Source: Candidatus Melainabacteria bacterium (GTDB lineage: Bacteria > Cyanobacteriota > Vampirovibrionia > Obscuribacterales > Obscuribacteraceae). From it: DNA of 64,000 nt. This document shows positions 42,253 through 50,310 of this stretch, piece by piece. The stretch covers positions 1-64,000 of the forward strand of contig PLXC01000035.1 in NCBI GenBank assembly GCA_003151275.1, given 5' to 3'. Below the pieces are notes generated by a model, which was not told the origin of the DNA, did no database searches, and worked only from the letters and a program-made list of their open reading frames with translations. The position numbers were made by a program, and so were the translations under genes. Every line of letters begins with the position of its first letter. Positions within the stretch are counted from its first letter, which is position 1.

Positions 42253-43161
42253 ATGGACTGGCGCCTCATAACCTACGGCGAATGCGACCCTGCTTTCAAC
42301 ATGGCAGCTGACGAAGCGATCTTGGAAGCTCACCTGGCTGGTCAGGTGCCACCAACTTTGCGTTTGTATGGATGGAAGCCTGCTGCAATTTCAATTGGTT
42401 ATTCCCAAAAGATTTCTCCCAAAGAAATCCAGTCGATCAAAGATGCCGGGTTAGATGTCGTTCGCAGACCAACAGGCGGGCGGGCTGTTCTACACCTTGG
42501 CGATTTGACATACTCTTTTGTCGGCACCAGTATTGGTGACAAGGATAAGGACAGAGCAGCCAACGAACATCAATCAAATCAAAATTCTGTTTCGATGTTG
42601 CCGACATCAACTGATCGGTCGTCACCATCCTCGGTATCGTCACCGAATATAGTGCAAGAAGGTCTGCAGCTGCAGCAAGGGTTTCTTAGCACAAGCGTGG
42701 CAACTGCTTATAAACAAATTTGTCAGGGATTGATAGAAGCGATAAAAGAATTTGGTATCATTCTAGAACTCGGCACCTCCAACTCTGACTACCGCACCAA
42801 TTATGACTGCTTCAGAGCCACTACCAATGCGGATCTCCAGTACGGCGGCAAAAAGATGATCGGTAGCGCTCAATTGCGTCGCAAGAATGCAGTGCTTCAA
42901 CATGGATCCATCCTTTTAAACCAGGATCAGAACAAGATGGCAGAAGTTTTCGGAGCTGCGCAAGAAGGCGATAGCAATAGACACGCTAATTTGTTTGAGA
43001 TCCTCACACACGATGTCTCAATGTCTGAGCTTGAAGGGGCAGTACAACATGGCTTCGAAGCGGCCTTCGCGGTAAAGTTGATTCCATCGCAACTATCTAA
43101 TTACGAAGTTGAGCTCATTCAAAACATTGTTCCGAAATATCAAATTTTGTCCACTATTTAG
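42253..43161 (+). CDS. lipoate/octanoate ligase family protein (LipM-like)
   Basis: 302 residues of the biotin/lipoate A/B ligase fold: FNMAADEAILEAHLAGQVPP, LRLYGWKPAAISIGYSQK, VVRRPTGGRAVLH, and GGKKMIGSAQLRRKNAVLQH with the catalytic Lys. A Cys in TNYDCFRATTNAD sits where LipM has its acyl-Cys, so octanoyltransferase is more likely than ATP-dependent ligase. An unusual 45-residue Asn/Ser/Pro-rich insert (about 97-142) separates the first and second halves. It would attach octanoyl or lipoyl groups to GcvH or E2 domains. Operon with deoA. Confidence 0.82.
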   Translation: MDWRLITYGECDPAFNMAADEAILEAHLAGQVPPTLRLYGWKPAAISIGYSQKISPKEIQSIKDAGLDVVRRPTGGRAVLHLGDLTYSFVGTSIGDKDKDRAANEHQSNQNSVSMLPTSTDRSSPSSVSSPNIVQEGLQLQQGFLSTSVATAYKQICQGLIEAIKEFGIILELGTSNSDYRTNYDCFRATTNADLQYGGKKMIGSAQLRRKNAVLQHGSILLNQDQNKMAEVFGAAQEGDSNRHANLFEILTHDVSMSELEGAVQHGFEAAFAVKLIPSQLSNYEVELIQNIVPKYQILSTI

Positions 43162-43170
43162 TCGCAGAGG

Positions 43171-44184
43171 CTACTTGTTGGAAGGAGCCGACCATATTAC
43201 TTGCTTTGAGTTGCTCGGCTTTATTATCTCGACATGTGGACTAGCCTTTTCAATACTTTCCGCCAGGTCGGGAGCATCATCCGCTAACTTACGGTTGAGT
43301 ATGACAGCGGTGATTGTCGGCTTATCGTCACGAAGCATCAGTTTTAACATATAGTTTTTCTTCGTGCCCGACGCCGTTTCAAATATTCTGTAAATTGCAA
43401 AGCCGTTCCACTTGCCGTTTTCGCGCAACTCAAGGCATGATGTTTCTTTGCCACGTTCTTTGAAATCACTGAAGAAGGGAATCAGCTCATTGGTCAACAC
43501 GTCCTCTACCGACGCATCTTTGATATATTCGAGTTTTCCTGCCATCAACTCCATTGCACCTTCGGAATCTCCAGCGACAAGTTTATCGACGAACAAATTT
43601 CCTCGTTCAAGAAATTCTCCCATTCTCCCCTGAAATTTAAAAAATTCGGCCCTTATTCTTTTGACGGTGGGGCTTTGTTCATCCTGGGGTACCCACCTCA
43701 CAATGTTTGTGTGAGTTGGATCTGGTGTCACTATCATGTTCACTTTCAGATAAGCATCATCAGAAAATCTGACAAAAACATTTCCTTCATCTTGCCACAG
43801 ATCTGGATGCGCCTGAAAAGAAGCTTGTCGAATCACCTTAAGAGCAGTTTGGTCAATATTGTTCAAGCCAGAGCTGTCCTTGATCTTTAGATTTGCAACG
43901 GCACCACTTTTTTCCAAAATAAATGTGCATGCGACACTTGAATATTGAGCGTGGCTTTTGATGTCCTTAAACCTTTCTGCGTTCCACAGGACTTCTATAC
44001 GATGCCGGCAATCGAGTAGGTAATCAGCAATCTTTTTTTGCTCTGGCGATTGGAAGTATAAGACCACACGTCTTGCTTTGTCAGACTTCTCGAGCTTGCT
44101 TTTCCCAATGTTCTCAGTCCATGCCGGGGTTGCCATAAGGAAACTAGCCAGGAGAAACAAGACGCCGCCGTATATGTGTTTCAT
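43171..44184 (-). CDS. secreted protein with TonB_C-like domain
   Basis: 337 residues from ATG 44184, chosen because GAGGAG precedes it and a signal peptide follows at once (YGGVLFLLASFLMATPAWTE). Residues about 60-160 form a TonB_C-like domain (IEVLWNAERFKDIKSHAQYS, FILEKSGAVANLKIKDSSGL). A second alpha/beta domain follows (KLVAGDSEGAMELMAGKLEY), resembling DUF3887/NTF2-like folds. The 78 residues that the open frame adds upstream overlap the DUF4331 fragment and are not part of the gene. Function unknown. Confidence 0.7.
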   Translation of the reverse strand: MKHIYGGVLFLLASFLMATPAWTENIGKSKLEKSDKARRVVLYFQSPEQKKIADYLLDCRHRIEVLWNAERFKDIKSHAQYSSVACTFILEKSGAVANLKIKDSSGLNNIDQTALKVIRQASFQAHPDLWQDEGNVFVRFSDDAYLKVNMIVTPDPTHTNIVRWVPQDEQSPTVKRIRAEFFKFQGRMGEFLERGNLFVDKLVAGDSEGAMELMAGKLEYIKDASVEDVLTNELIPFFSDFKERGKETSCLELRENGKWNGFAIYRIFETASGTKKNYMLKLMLRDDKPTITAVILNRKLADDAPDLAESIEKASPHVEIIKPSNSKQVIWSAPSNK

Positions 44185-44282
44185 AATGACTCCTCTGCTG
44201 AATACAGCATAGCCCCTTGAGGGCAATCCCAATTTCACTGCGGACGTCTTCAACCTAGAAGTTAGTTTTTTTCGCGTGCGGC

Positions 44283-44322
44283 GTGCCTTAGTAGGGAACT
44301 CCTTCAGGATTTCGGTGCGCGG
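44283..44322 (-). pseudogene. fragment of a DUF4331 gene 3' end
   Basis: These 40 bases match the end of the DUF4331 gene at 46385-46425 (shared words GTGCCT, GTAGGG, AACTCCTTCAG and TCGGTG) with about five substitutions and one gap. Translated on the minus strand it gives RTEILKEFP against HTDILKEFP in the intact gene. It is a leftover of a duplicated or earlier DUF4331 copy, on the far side of the toxin/DUF1963 block. Confidence 0.55.
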
Positions 44323-44345
44323 GCGCCACGCTTTACGAATAATGC

Positions 44346-44372
44346 CTCCTGTAGTACACTGTACTACAGGAG
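44346..44372. promoter_or_regulatory. 27-bp perfect palindrome ahead of the toxin-like gene
   Basis: CTCCTGTAGTAC-ACT-GTACTACAGGAG: 12-base perfect arms. The right arm ends in GGAG, six bases before GTG 44379, so it doubles as the Shine-Dalgarno site; the RNA hairpin would hide it. In DNA it is a good operator for a ribbon-helix-helix autoregulator. A TTTTTT run follows on the plus strand, so it could instead terminate transcription from the left. Confidence 0.6.
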
Positions 44373-44378
44373 TTTTTT

Positions 44379-44684
44379 GTGACACCTGATGATCCTGACT
44401 ACTCTGAAGAGGATCCATGTTTTGCTCCGGAAGCCTTCAAATAGAGAATAACGCAGGAAGAAATTGAGGAGGTTTTACTTTATGGAAAACCTATCCCAAT
44501 GAAGAAAAGCCAGCGTGGCAACGAGTGTACGATGGTGGTGGGTCACTGCTCAACGCGAGTGGAACTACTCGAAGTGGCTGTAGAATTGCGAAACAAAATT
44601 TGGAACGAAGATTACTTGTGGGTATTTCATGCCCGACAGGCAAGCTCCCTGTCGCAGGCTCATTTTGAAAAGAGAAGAGAATGA
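44379..44684 (+). pseudogene. BrnT/DUF4258-like toxin gene with in-frame amber codon
   Basis: From GTG 44379 the frame reads DYSEEDPCFAPEAFK, then TAG at 44442-44444, then continues in the same frame RITQEEIEEVLLYGKPIPMK and ends EDYLWVFHARQASSLSQAHF plus a basic tail. The joined product (about 101 codons) has the layout of BrnT/DUF4258-like toxins: a helix with an ITxEEIEEVL block, a strand pair and a final VFHAR strand. The stop splits the domain, so the toxin is probably inactivated; restart at ATG 44499 would omit the first helix. Overlaps the partner gene by 4 bases (ATGA). Confidence 0.6.
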
Positions 44685-45130
44685 TGAAAGGTGATTATGA
44701 CGATCAAATTGAAGATGGCGAAGTGTCTGGACGGACAAAGAAAGCGTTAGAAAAAGGACGACGAAAACTAAGACAGCGAGTGATTGAACGCGGCATAGTG
44801 CAGTTTCGAGCTGATGCGCAATTTATGGAGCGACTTCTGGATACCGCTGAATTACGAAAAGTTCCTCCAGGCGTTCTATGTCGAGAATGGGTTTGGGAAC
44901 GCCTGCAGCTTGGTGCACCAGCTAAGCCACAACCTTACTTTTCGCCGTCAGAGCAAGGTCATAGCGAAGTCAGAGAGGATGCACCATATACGGCACCGGT
45001 ATCTGCCGATAACAGCCACCAAATATCTTCGAAGGATGTAGACATTCTGCTAGACGAAATGAAAGCACTGCATCAACATTTTGCAAGACTAGAATCGAGG
45101 CTTCGACAGCTTCGAAAAGCACAAAACTAA
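44681..45130 (+). CDS. RHH-like antitoxin candidate
   Basis: 149 residues. A basic N-terminal helix (TKKALEKGRRKLRQRVIERG) precedes VQFRADAQFMERLLDTAE and VPPGVLCREWVWERL, which has the strand-helix-helix pattern of ribbon-helix-helix DNA-binding proteins. A Pro/Ser-rich linker leads to a C-terminal coiled coil (ILLDEMKALHQHFARLESRL). The 4-base overlap with the toxin-like gene and the palindrome upstream of both fit a toxin-antitoxin operon. Unlike its partner it is intact. Confidence 0.6.
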   Translation: MMKGDYDDQIEDGEVSGRTKKALEKGRRKLRQRVIERGIVQFRADAQFMERLLDTAELRKVPPGVLCREWVWERLQLGAPAKPQPYFSPSEQGHSEVREDAPYTAPVSADNSHQISSKDVDILLDEMKALHQHFARLESRLRQLRKAQN

Positions 45131-45191
45131 CTAAGTCTCTTTCTCAGTATTTCAGTTGGGTGGTGCAGGGTGTTTTTGGCAAATTAAAAGT

Positions 45192-45278
45192 ATGCCGAGT
45201 GGCAATCCAAAATGGGACCACCTTCCGGAAAAAATAGCAGTCCCTATTGGTATGCAGATGAAACGCGTTTATGAATGA
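45192..45278 (+). CDS. very small ORF, possible antitoxin fragment
   Basis: 28 residues: SGNPKWDHLPEKIAVPIGMQ followed by MKRVYE. The GNPxW...RVPV-like pattern resembles the first part of small CopG-like proteins, cut short. It lacks a clear ribosome site. Likely debris in the decaying island rather than a working gene. Confidence 0.2.
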   Translation: MPSGNPKWDHLPEKIAVPIGMQMKRVYE

Positions 45279-45402
45279 TTTCAAAAGGTTGGTGAAATGG
45301 TCTGGAAAAGATCATTCTTCATTCTCTAAGGACTAAGGCGCATCCATTGGAATTTTGCGGACTTAGACGTTAACATGGTCTAGTCGATTTTAGGGAGAAC
45401 TC

Positions 45403-46215
45403 ATGACTGAAGACTTCAAGGGCTTAGTAGACGACGAGTTATTGGCGAAACTGTTGCCATTCAATCCCAAACCTTGTCTAGTACTGAAACGAGACCTCAT
45501 GGACGACGACAAGATCCCTGTGGGCTCATCCAAGTTGGGCGGGCAGCCAGACCTCCCCCAAGACACCGATCTGTCTATTGACGATGATTACGAGTGAACT
45601 TTTGTCGGTCAGATCAATTTCGCAGAGACAAGCAAAACCAGATTTGCTTCGATACTGCCAAACCAGGGACTGCTATCAGTGTTCCTTTTGACGAGCGATA
45701 CCGAAGAACCGGACGTTGAGTGTATCTATACTCCGGAGACAGCTGCTTTGATCAGGCAGCAATTGCCCGAGGCGGCGACGACATCGAGTCCGGTGCGATT
45801 ATCGTTTCATGACTGGCTTACAATCCCGACCTTCTTCCCGCTGGAATTACCTGATGATACTGACGAAGAGGAAGAACTGGCGGTTCAGGAAGAGGACCGC
45901 TATACAGATCTAACTAATAGACTGAGAAGCGAGTTTAATAGCCGCTTTTACCCTGAGCCTCCCAACGTTGATCCTGAGGTCGCGGATATTCCTGACAATT
46001 ACAATCCCCCTTTGCACCAGATGTTTGGGTACCACTACGATATGAATGGCACACCAAGGTCGCCATCGGAAAAGTGGTTGTTGCTGCTGCAAATTTTCTC
46101 AGACTTTGCAACCGAGTCATCGTTTTTTGATCACGGAGACCTCTATCTGTGGATACGAGAGAAGGACCTCCGTCTGCGCCACTTCGACAAAATTGATTTG
46201 GAGATTCAGACCTAA
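45403..46215 (+). pseudogene. DUF1963 (YwqG-like) gene with in-frame opal codon
   Basis: One frame carries a complete DUF1963 protein of 270 codons interrupted once, by TGA at 45595-45597. Before it: LLPFNPKPCLVLK and SSKLGGQPDLPQDT. Directly after it: TFVGQINFAETSK and LPNQGLLSVFLL; then HQMFGYHYDMNG, WLLLLQIFSD and DLYLWIREKDLRLRHFDKID near the end. In the family a Trp normally stands at the TGA position, so TGG to TGA is the likely mutation. Good ribosome site (GGGAGA) before the ATG. An intrinsic terminator follows. Function of DUF1963 is unknown. Confidence 0.7.
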
Positions 46216-46240
46216 ATGTAGGCACATGTGAGAAACAACG

Positions 46241-46270
46241 AAAGGGATCAAGTCAACTTGATCCCTTTTC
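46241..46270. terminator. bidirectional intrinsic terminator
   Basis: AAAGGGATCAAG-TCAA-CTTGATCCCTTT: 12-base perfect arms with a 4-base loop, ending in TTTT on the plus strand. It lies between the ends of the DUF1963 and DUF4331 genes and could serve both. Confidence 0.75.
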
Positions 46271-46353
46271 ATTCAGTTATTGAATCACCGATGGCGATGT
46301 TAATTGCAATTTCCCAAGATCGAGCTAAAACTCATCAGAGAAATAGTAGGCAA

Positions 46354-47379
46354 TTATTTTGCAAGGCTTTTCACCGGATGGGGAGTGCCTATGTAGGGGA
46401 ACTCCTTCAGAATATCGGTGTGCGGTGCAAGTCCATCGGGCGGGATATCCCCCTTGGAGAGGAATGAGAGTCGCGCGTTTATTACGTCGTCGGTGAAGAC
46501 GCGGCCGTTAGGATATGTCGCGGGCTTCGAGGGGTCGTAATTTAGCATGTCAGGGAGAATGCCAGCTTCGTTGATTGCTGCTATCGCTTCTTCCCTCGTG
46601 TAATTGCCTGTATGTCCCATCAAGTGTACAAACAGCTCGAGCCAACGCTTGTAATCGTTTACCGGCTCGCTGGCATTGTATTCCTCTTTGGTTTCGTCGG
46701 TGTTGAAGAAACTGCTGACCGAAGGGTGACCGGCGCGATCCACGTGGAGCAATGTGCCGTCGCGTCGCACACTGCATCGCCCCCAGATTCGGATCGCAGG
46801 ATTGGCGCCGAGCTCGCTAGTCGGCAACTCGATTACGATCGAAAATACATTGGCTTCGGTATTCGAGTCCTTGCCAGTCCACGGAGACTTGCCGCCTTCC
46901 ATGTGAGGTGCGGTGAAGTTTCGTCCACCTGAAGTATCGAAGAGATTCTTGATTCCGTCGTAGTCAAAGAAGAACGCATCACTGCGAGCGCCCGCGAAAA
47001 ATGTGTAGTCACCAGACTTAACAATATTCGGTGTGGCACCGAACGAGACCTCAGCGTCGGAGATGATCTTTTTCCCGACAGCTTCAACCGACCGTGCCTC
47101 CTCACCCTTTGCCACGAAGACATTGACTGTCTGTTTACCGTTTTGAGGCGCAGAGAACACATAACTGAATGCGATGTCGTTCAGTAAATCTCCGTTGTTG
47201 TCGATAGCCAACCGATAGATGGCGTCGGGATGAAGTGCATCCGCCGACGGATTCGCATTGAGGATTATTACCGTCCTCGCCGGGTCGCTTGGGGACTGGA
47301 ACGCGTAGAGATCGCAGAGGTCGAGTCTCTGGTCACCAAGAGGCGGCCCAAGGTTGAGACCAGTAAAATGATTCGACAT
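46354..47379 (-). CDS. DUF4331 family protein
   Basis: 341 residues, start fixed by AGGAGATAATA before the ATG. Family features: the opening GDQRLDLCDLYAFQSPSDPA, IILNANPSADAL, YRLAIDNNGDLLNDIAFSYV, FFAGARSDAFFFDYDGI and the closing DILKEFPYIGTPHPV. No signal peptide. DUF4331 proteins have no established function; many occur near metal or oxidative stress genes. A 40-bp copy of its 3' end lies 2.1 kb away (44283). Confidence 0.85.
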   Translation of the reverse strand: MSNHFTGLNLGPPLGDQRLDLCDLYAFQSPSDPARTVIILNANPSADALHPDAIYRLAIDNNGDLLNDIAFSYVFSAPQNGKQTVNVFVAKGEEARSVEAVGKKIISDAEVSFGATPNIVKSGDYTFFAGARSDAFFFDYDGIKNLFDTSGGRNFTAPHMEGGKSPWTGKDSNTEANVFSIVIELPTSELGANPAIRIWGRCSVRRDGTLLHVDRAGHPSVSSFFNTDETKEEYNASEPVNDYKRWLELFVHLMGHTGNYTREEAIAAINEAGILPDMLNYDPSKPATYPNGRVFTDDVINARLSFLSKGDIPPDGLAPHTDILKEFPYIGTPHPVKSLAK

Positions 47380-47563
47380 TATTATCTCCTGTAGGATCGG
47401 GAGTGCTAAGGCAATAAGGCAAACCCTGGCGTAACAGCCGAAAAATGCCGGCTGCAGATTCCAGAGTCGTCATAGTCTATCAGGCTTGCTCTTCCCTTAA
47501 ATCTGAGAATTTACATTCTGTGTGTTCGTTGATGTTTTTTTGATAGCACGAACTGATGAAAGA

Positions 47564-48331
47564 TCAAATACCAGCCGAACCATCGAAAATCAGATGGTAA
47601 CAACGAACTTTTGATCCTTCTGGAAACGGTGGGAATTTGCCTACCGTTAGTAGTATTTGCCGGAGATTTACCATAGTTCTCTCATTAATGGCATGTCCTT
47701 GATTGCCACGTTCAGCGCCAGTGTAAGGACTGACGTCGTAAATGGAACCGTTCGGATTTACGGTCCACTGCGGACCGAAGCTTGGGCTTACCTCTTCGCT
47801 TGAAAGAATGTCCCACCATCTTACCGGAACTTGAAATGCAGGATCAAAAGCTGCCGGGCAGTGCCCAGCTTCGATTGCAATGTTAGGCTCAGAACTTCGG
47901 TTACGCTGAGCCACAGACGCGACAGGAATGTATGAGCTGGCAACTGATCCGACAACGGTTCCGAGTACAGAGAACGCTCCACCCAAATGTGCTTTGAGCC
48001 CCCTGTGCTGACCGTTGCTAGCACTGTCGGTAGTGGCACCGTATCGATCTTGTAGTTTCGCTGGCAGATTTTTATTTTGCCAGTCGAAGATTGCGTTTTG
48101 GTAAGACGGATTTGGCTGCTCTTCCAAGTTGAGCGTGGCATTCGCCTTAAGCGTGGTACTTGGAATAGACTCACCATAGGTGGTTTTAACCGTCAGTGTG
48201 CCTGTTGTTGCTGCTGCTGCGGGTCTGCCTACTCTAAAATTCTCTTGCGCTCGAACGGCGTTAGCAGTCACAAGTTGCAACGACAGTAGGAAACAATAAC
48301 CAATCGTCTTCGCGAACTTGTTTCGTCTCAT
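47564..48331 (-). CDS. secreted protein of unknown function
   Basis: 255 residues from ATG 48331 (MRRNKFAK), with CAGGG upstream and a signal peptide at once (TIGYCFLLSLQLVTANAVRA). The middle is Ala/Thr/Ser-rich with a Gly-rich hydrophobic stretch (GAFSVLGTVVGSVASSYIPV). The C-terminal 80 residues form a compact domain (PVRWWDILSSEEVSPSFGPQ, then VNLRQILLTVGKFPPFPEGS), which resembles the TonB_C-like ends of neighbouring proteins only weakly. Role unknown. Confidence 0.55.
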   Translation of the reverse strand: MRRNKFAKTIGYCFLLSLQLVTANAVRAQENFRVGRPAAAATTGTLTVKTTYGESIPSTTLKANATLNLEEQPNPSYQNAIFDWQNKNLPAKLQDRYGATTDSASNGQHRGLKAHLGGAFSVLGTVVGSVASSYIPVASVAQRNRSSEPNIAIEAGHCPAAFDPAFQVPVRWWDILSSEEVSPSFGPQWTVNPNGSIYDVSPYTGAERGNQGHAINERTMVNLRQILLTVGKFPPFPEGSKVRCYHLIFDGSAGI

Positions 48332-48589
48332 GAGTTGACCCTGGTAGTACGTCGACTGTATCTGCTCGACGTGCATGATTCGTGAATTGTCATGAGGGAT
48401 TCACCGCTAGCATATTGCAAGCTGTGGTGTGTAGCTCTATATGGCAAGAATGTGTTGCCCCCGATTGAAACAAAAGGCCTCCTAGCTCAATAACATATCG
48501 TTGGGCAATCCAGACAACAGAATTGCGCTGTCCATTGTCCAAGGTCATAGAAGGACGAGTACAATGAAAGCATCTGCACTGGGGGAACT

Positions 48590-49219
48590 GTGCTACCTGC
48601 TTCGCCACCGCCAGAAAAAGAAACTATCAGTAGCACTTCTGACGCGCCAAACATCGCGAACAACCTCGTCGCGCTTGCGTTGATAATGGCTGCTTATGCA
48701 GGTTGCATGTTTTTCAACATCAAGCTTACGAATTCTGATCTCGCCACATTTATGGGATATGCGATGCTGTTCTTACCAATCGGTGCAATTACGCTTGCGA
48801 TGTCAAGCAAAATGCGTTTAGGCAAAAAACTATTAAGCAGCTTGGGGTTTGTGTGTCTTTCATTATTGATATTGATATCAGTAGGCTTTCACCTCGGCAA
48901 TAGCTCACCTTTCGTTAGTGAGCTAATTGATAAACGCAACCGCATTGCTGCCTACAGCTATAGCCCACCCTCTTTGTTTTCTGGAGGCGACTTCGATGTC
49001 GGTCGAGCACGGTGCGTACAAGTTGTTCAAGAACTACAAATTTTTCCCGGTATCGCGCGCCAGTTTTTATTACTAGACGAGTGTGCACGTGATGCAGTTC
49101 AAATCAAATCGCTTGGTAACGGCGAAATCTCATGCTTCTTTCCGCCTTGTTATTACATCGGCCACGACAGTCCAAATAATTCATTGCCACTTACCCGTAT
49201 TGTGCGCTTGAAAGATTAA
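48590..49219 (+). CDS. membrane protein with three helices
   Basis: 209 residues from a GTG. Three hydrophobic helices (about 25-45, 52-70, 82-100) are followed by a 105-residue soluble part (FDVGRARCVQVVQELQIFPG, EISCFFPPCYYIGHDSP) with four Cys that could form disulfides outside the membrane. No family recognised. No neighbour in the same direction. Confidence 0.55.
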   Translation: MLPASPPPEKETISSTSDAPNIANNLVALALIMAAYAGCMFFNIKLTNSDLATFMGYAMLFLPIGAITLAMSSKMRLGKKLLSSLGFVCLSLLILISVGFHLGNSSPFVSELIDKRNRIAAYSYSPPSLFSGGDFDVGRARCVQVVQELQIFPGIARQFLLLDECARDAVQIKSLGNGEISCFFPPCYYIGHDSPNNSLPLTRIVRLKD

Positions 49220-49377
49220 GCATCAATGACGACCATCGCCGTATACGCTGGTATCATCCCCGCCTCATTCACATAAAGCCAATCAAAATCCGCTGAGCAC
49301 CACAGCAAGTAAAGATCTTGCAATCCAATGAAATTACCGAACCGTGATGAGATTGTCGGCTGCAGAACATAGGACAT
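49216..49377 (-). CDS. small ORF, doubtful
   Basis: About 53 residues from an internal ATG (MSYVLQPTISSRFGNFIGLQ). The residue mix is protein-like (WCSADFDWLYVNEAGMI). It fills the gap between the membrane protein and the next minus-strand gene and overlaps the former's stop by 4 bases. No ribosome site is clear, so it may be a gene remnant. Confidence 0.25.
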   Translation of the reverse strand: MSYVLQPTISSRFGNFIGLQDLYLLWCSADFDWLYVNEAGMIPAYTAMVVIDA

Positions 49378-49393
49378 CCTATCGACGCGCCGT

Positions 49394-50182
49394 TCAGCGG
49401 CTGTCAAAAAGCGCTTCCGGATGCTTAGAGAGATCTTTCAAAATAAACGCAGCGTCAACGTTGTGCGTGTCGCCGTCCACAGCAATCTCTGCATAGTCTT
49501 TCGTTGGCTTGAATCCTTTGGGAATTGCAAATAGCGTGTTCGACGTTTGAATTTTTTTTGTCCCAACCGTGTCCAGCCACCGATACTCCTGCTGACGACG
49601 GCCGTCGCTATCGTAGTGGCGTGACGGCATCGGCAGAAGTGAGTTTCCTGAACCGGTATAGAAAAACCGAAGTGGGATACCGTTCCCCGGAGAAGGAATT
49701 CCATAACATGTGTCCATAATTTCTGCGCATTGCGGCGCAAAGCGAGGCTCAGAAAGAGTCCAACATTTAATGCGACCCTTGTCAGTGCTATCGCTGCACC
49801 ACTGCTCGCTGGCACAGCCGGCAATTACTTCGGCTGGCGCTTTGCGCCATTTGGATGAGCTAGACTCTGCGATCGTGCTGAATGGCGCCCTGGCTGACCG
49901 TAGAAGCTTCAGACAAGCTTTGTAGTCAGATTGAAAATAGATTTTCTTGTTCGGCTTCAAAACAGTGACAGACCATTTTGGAGCCTGTGCAAAAATGACC
50001 AAACTGGGACTATCGATGCGCACATTGTTTTTGCTCAAATAAACAGTATAGGTGCCTCCGATCGCCGTGCACTTCTGTGTCAGCACAGTTGTCTCAGCTG
50101 CAGGCGCAGCATTCGCAATCGGGCTAGTGCACCAGAGAAAGACGGCGAGGCCGACTAGCCAATTACATTTACTCTGAATCAT
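49394..50182 (-). CDS. secreted hypothetical protein
   Basis: 262 residues with a signal peptide (WLVGLAVFLWCTSPIANAAP). The mature part is beta-rich (CTAIGGTYTVYLSKNNVRID, SLVIFAQAPKWSVTVL) and has an even number of Cys. The opening strands recall DUF4412-type or lipoprotein-carrier-like (LolA/LolB) half-barrels: a hydrophobic, curved sheet that handles lipids. I would not assign that firmly. Single gene. Confidence 0.5.
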   Translation of the reverse strand: MIQSKCNWLVGLAVFLWCTSPIANAAPAAETTVLTQKCTAIGGTYTVYLSKNNVRIDSPSLVIFAQAPKWSVTVLKPNKKIYFQSDYKACLKLLRSARAPFSTIAESSSSKWRKAPAEVIAGCASEQWCSDSTDKGRIKCWTLSEPRFAPQCAEIMDTCYGIPSPGNGIPLRFFYTGSGNSLLPMPSRHYDSDGRRQQEYRWLDTVGTKKIQTSNTLFAIPKGFKPTKDYAEIAVDGDTHNVDAAFILKDLSKHPEALFDSR

Positions 50183-50310
50183 TTTGAATACTCATCGACT
50201 TCCACCATCGCCCCATCGCCCTATCTCGCTATAGTATCGCAGGACCAGCCAGTTGATTATCAAGTATAGCTGTTACACCCCAAAGAGCAGCAGTTCAAAT
50301 GCATACGCCG

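Noticed and set aside
44442..45597. Stop-codon recoding (amber and opal read as amino acids)
   Set aside because: Both in-frame stops occur in one decaying island, while TAG and TGA end many intact genes in the window. No selenocysteine-type hairpin is evident after the TGA. Point mutation is simpler.
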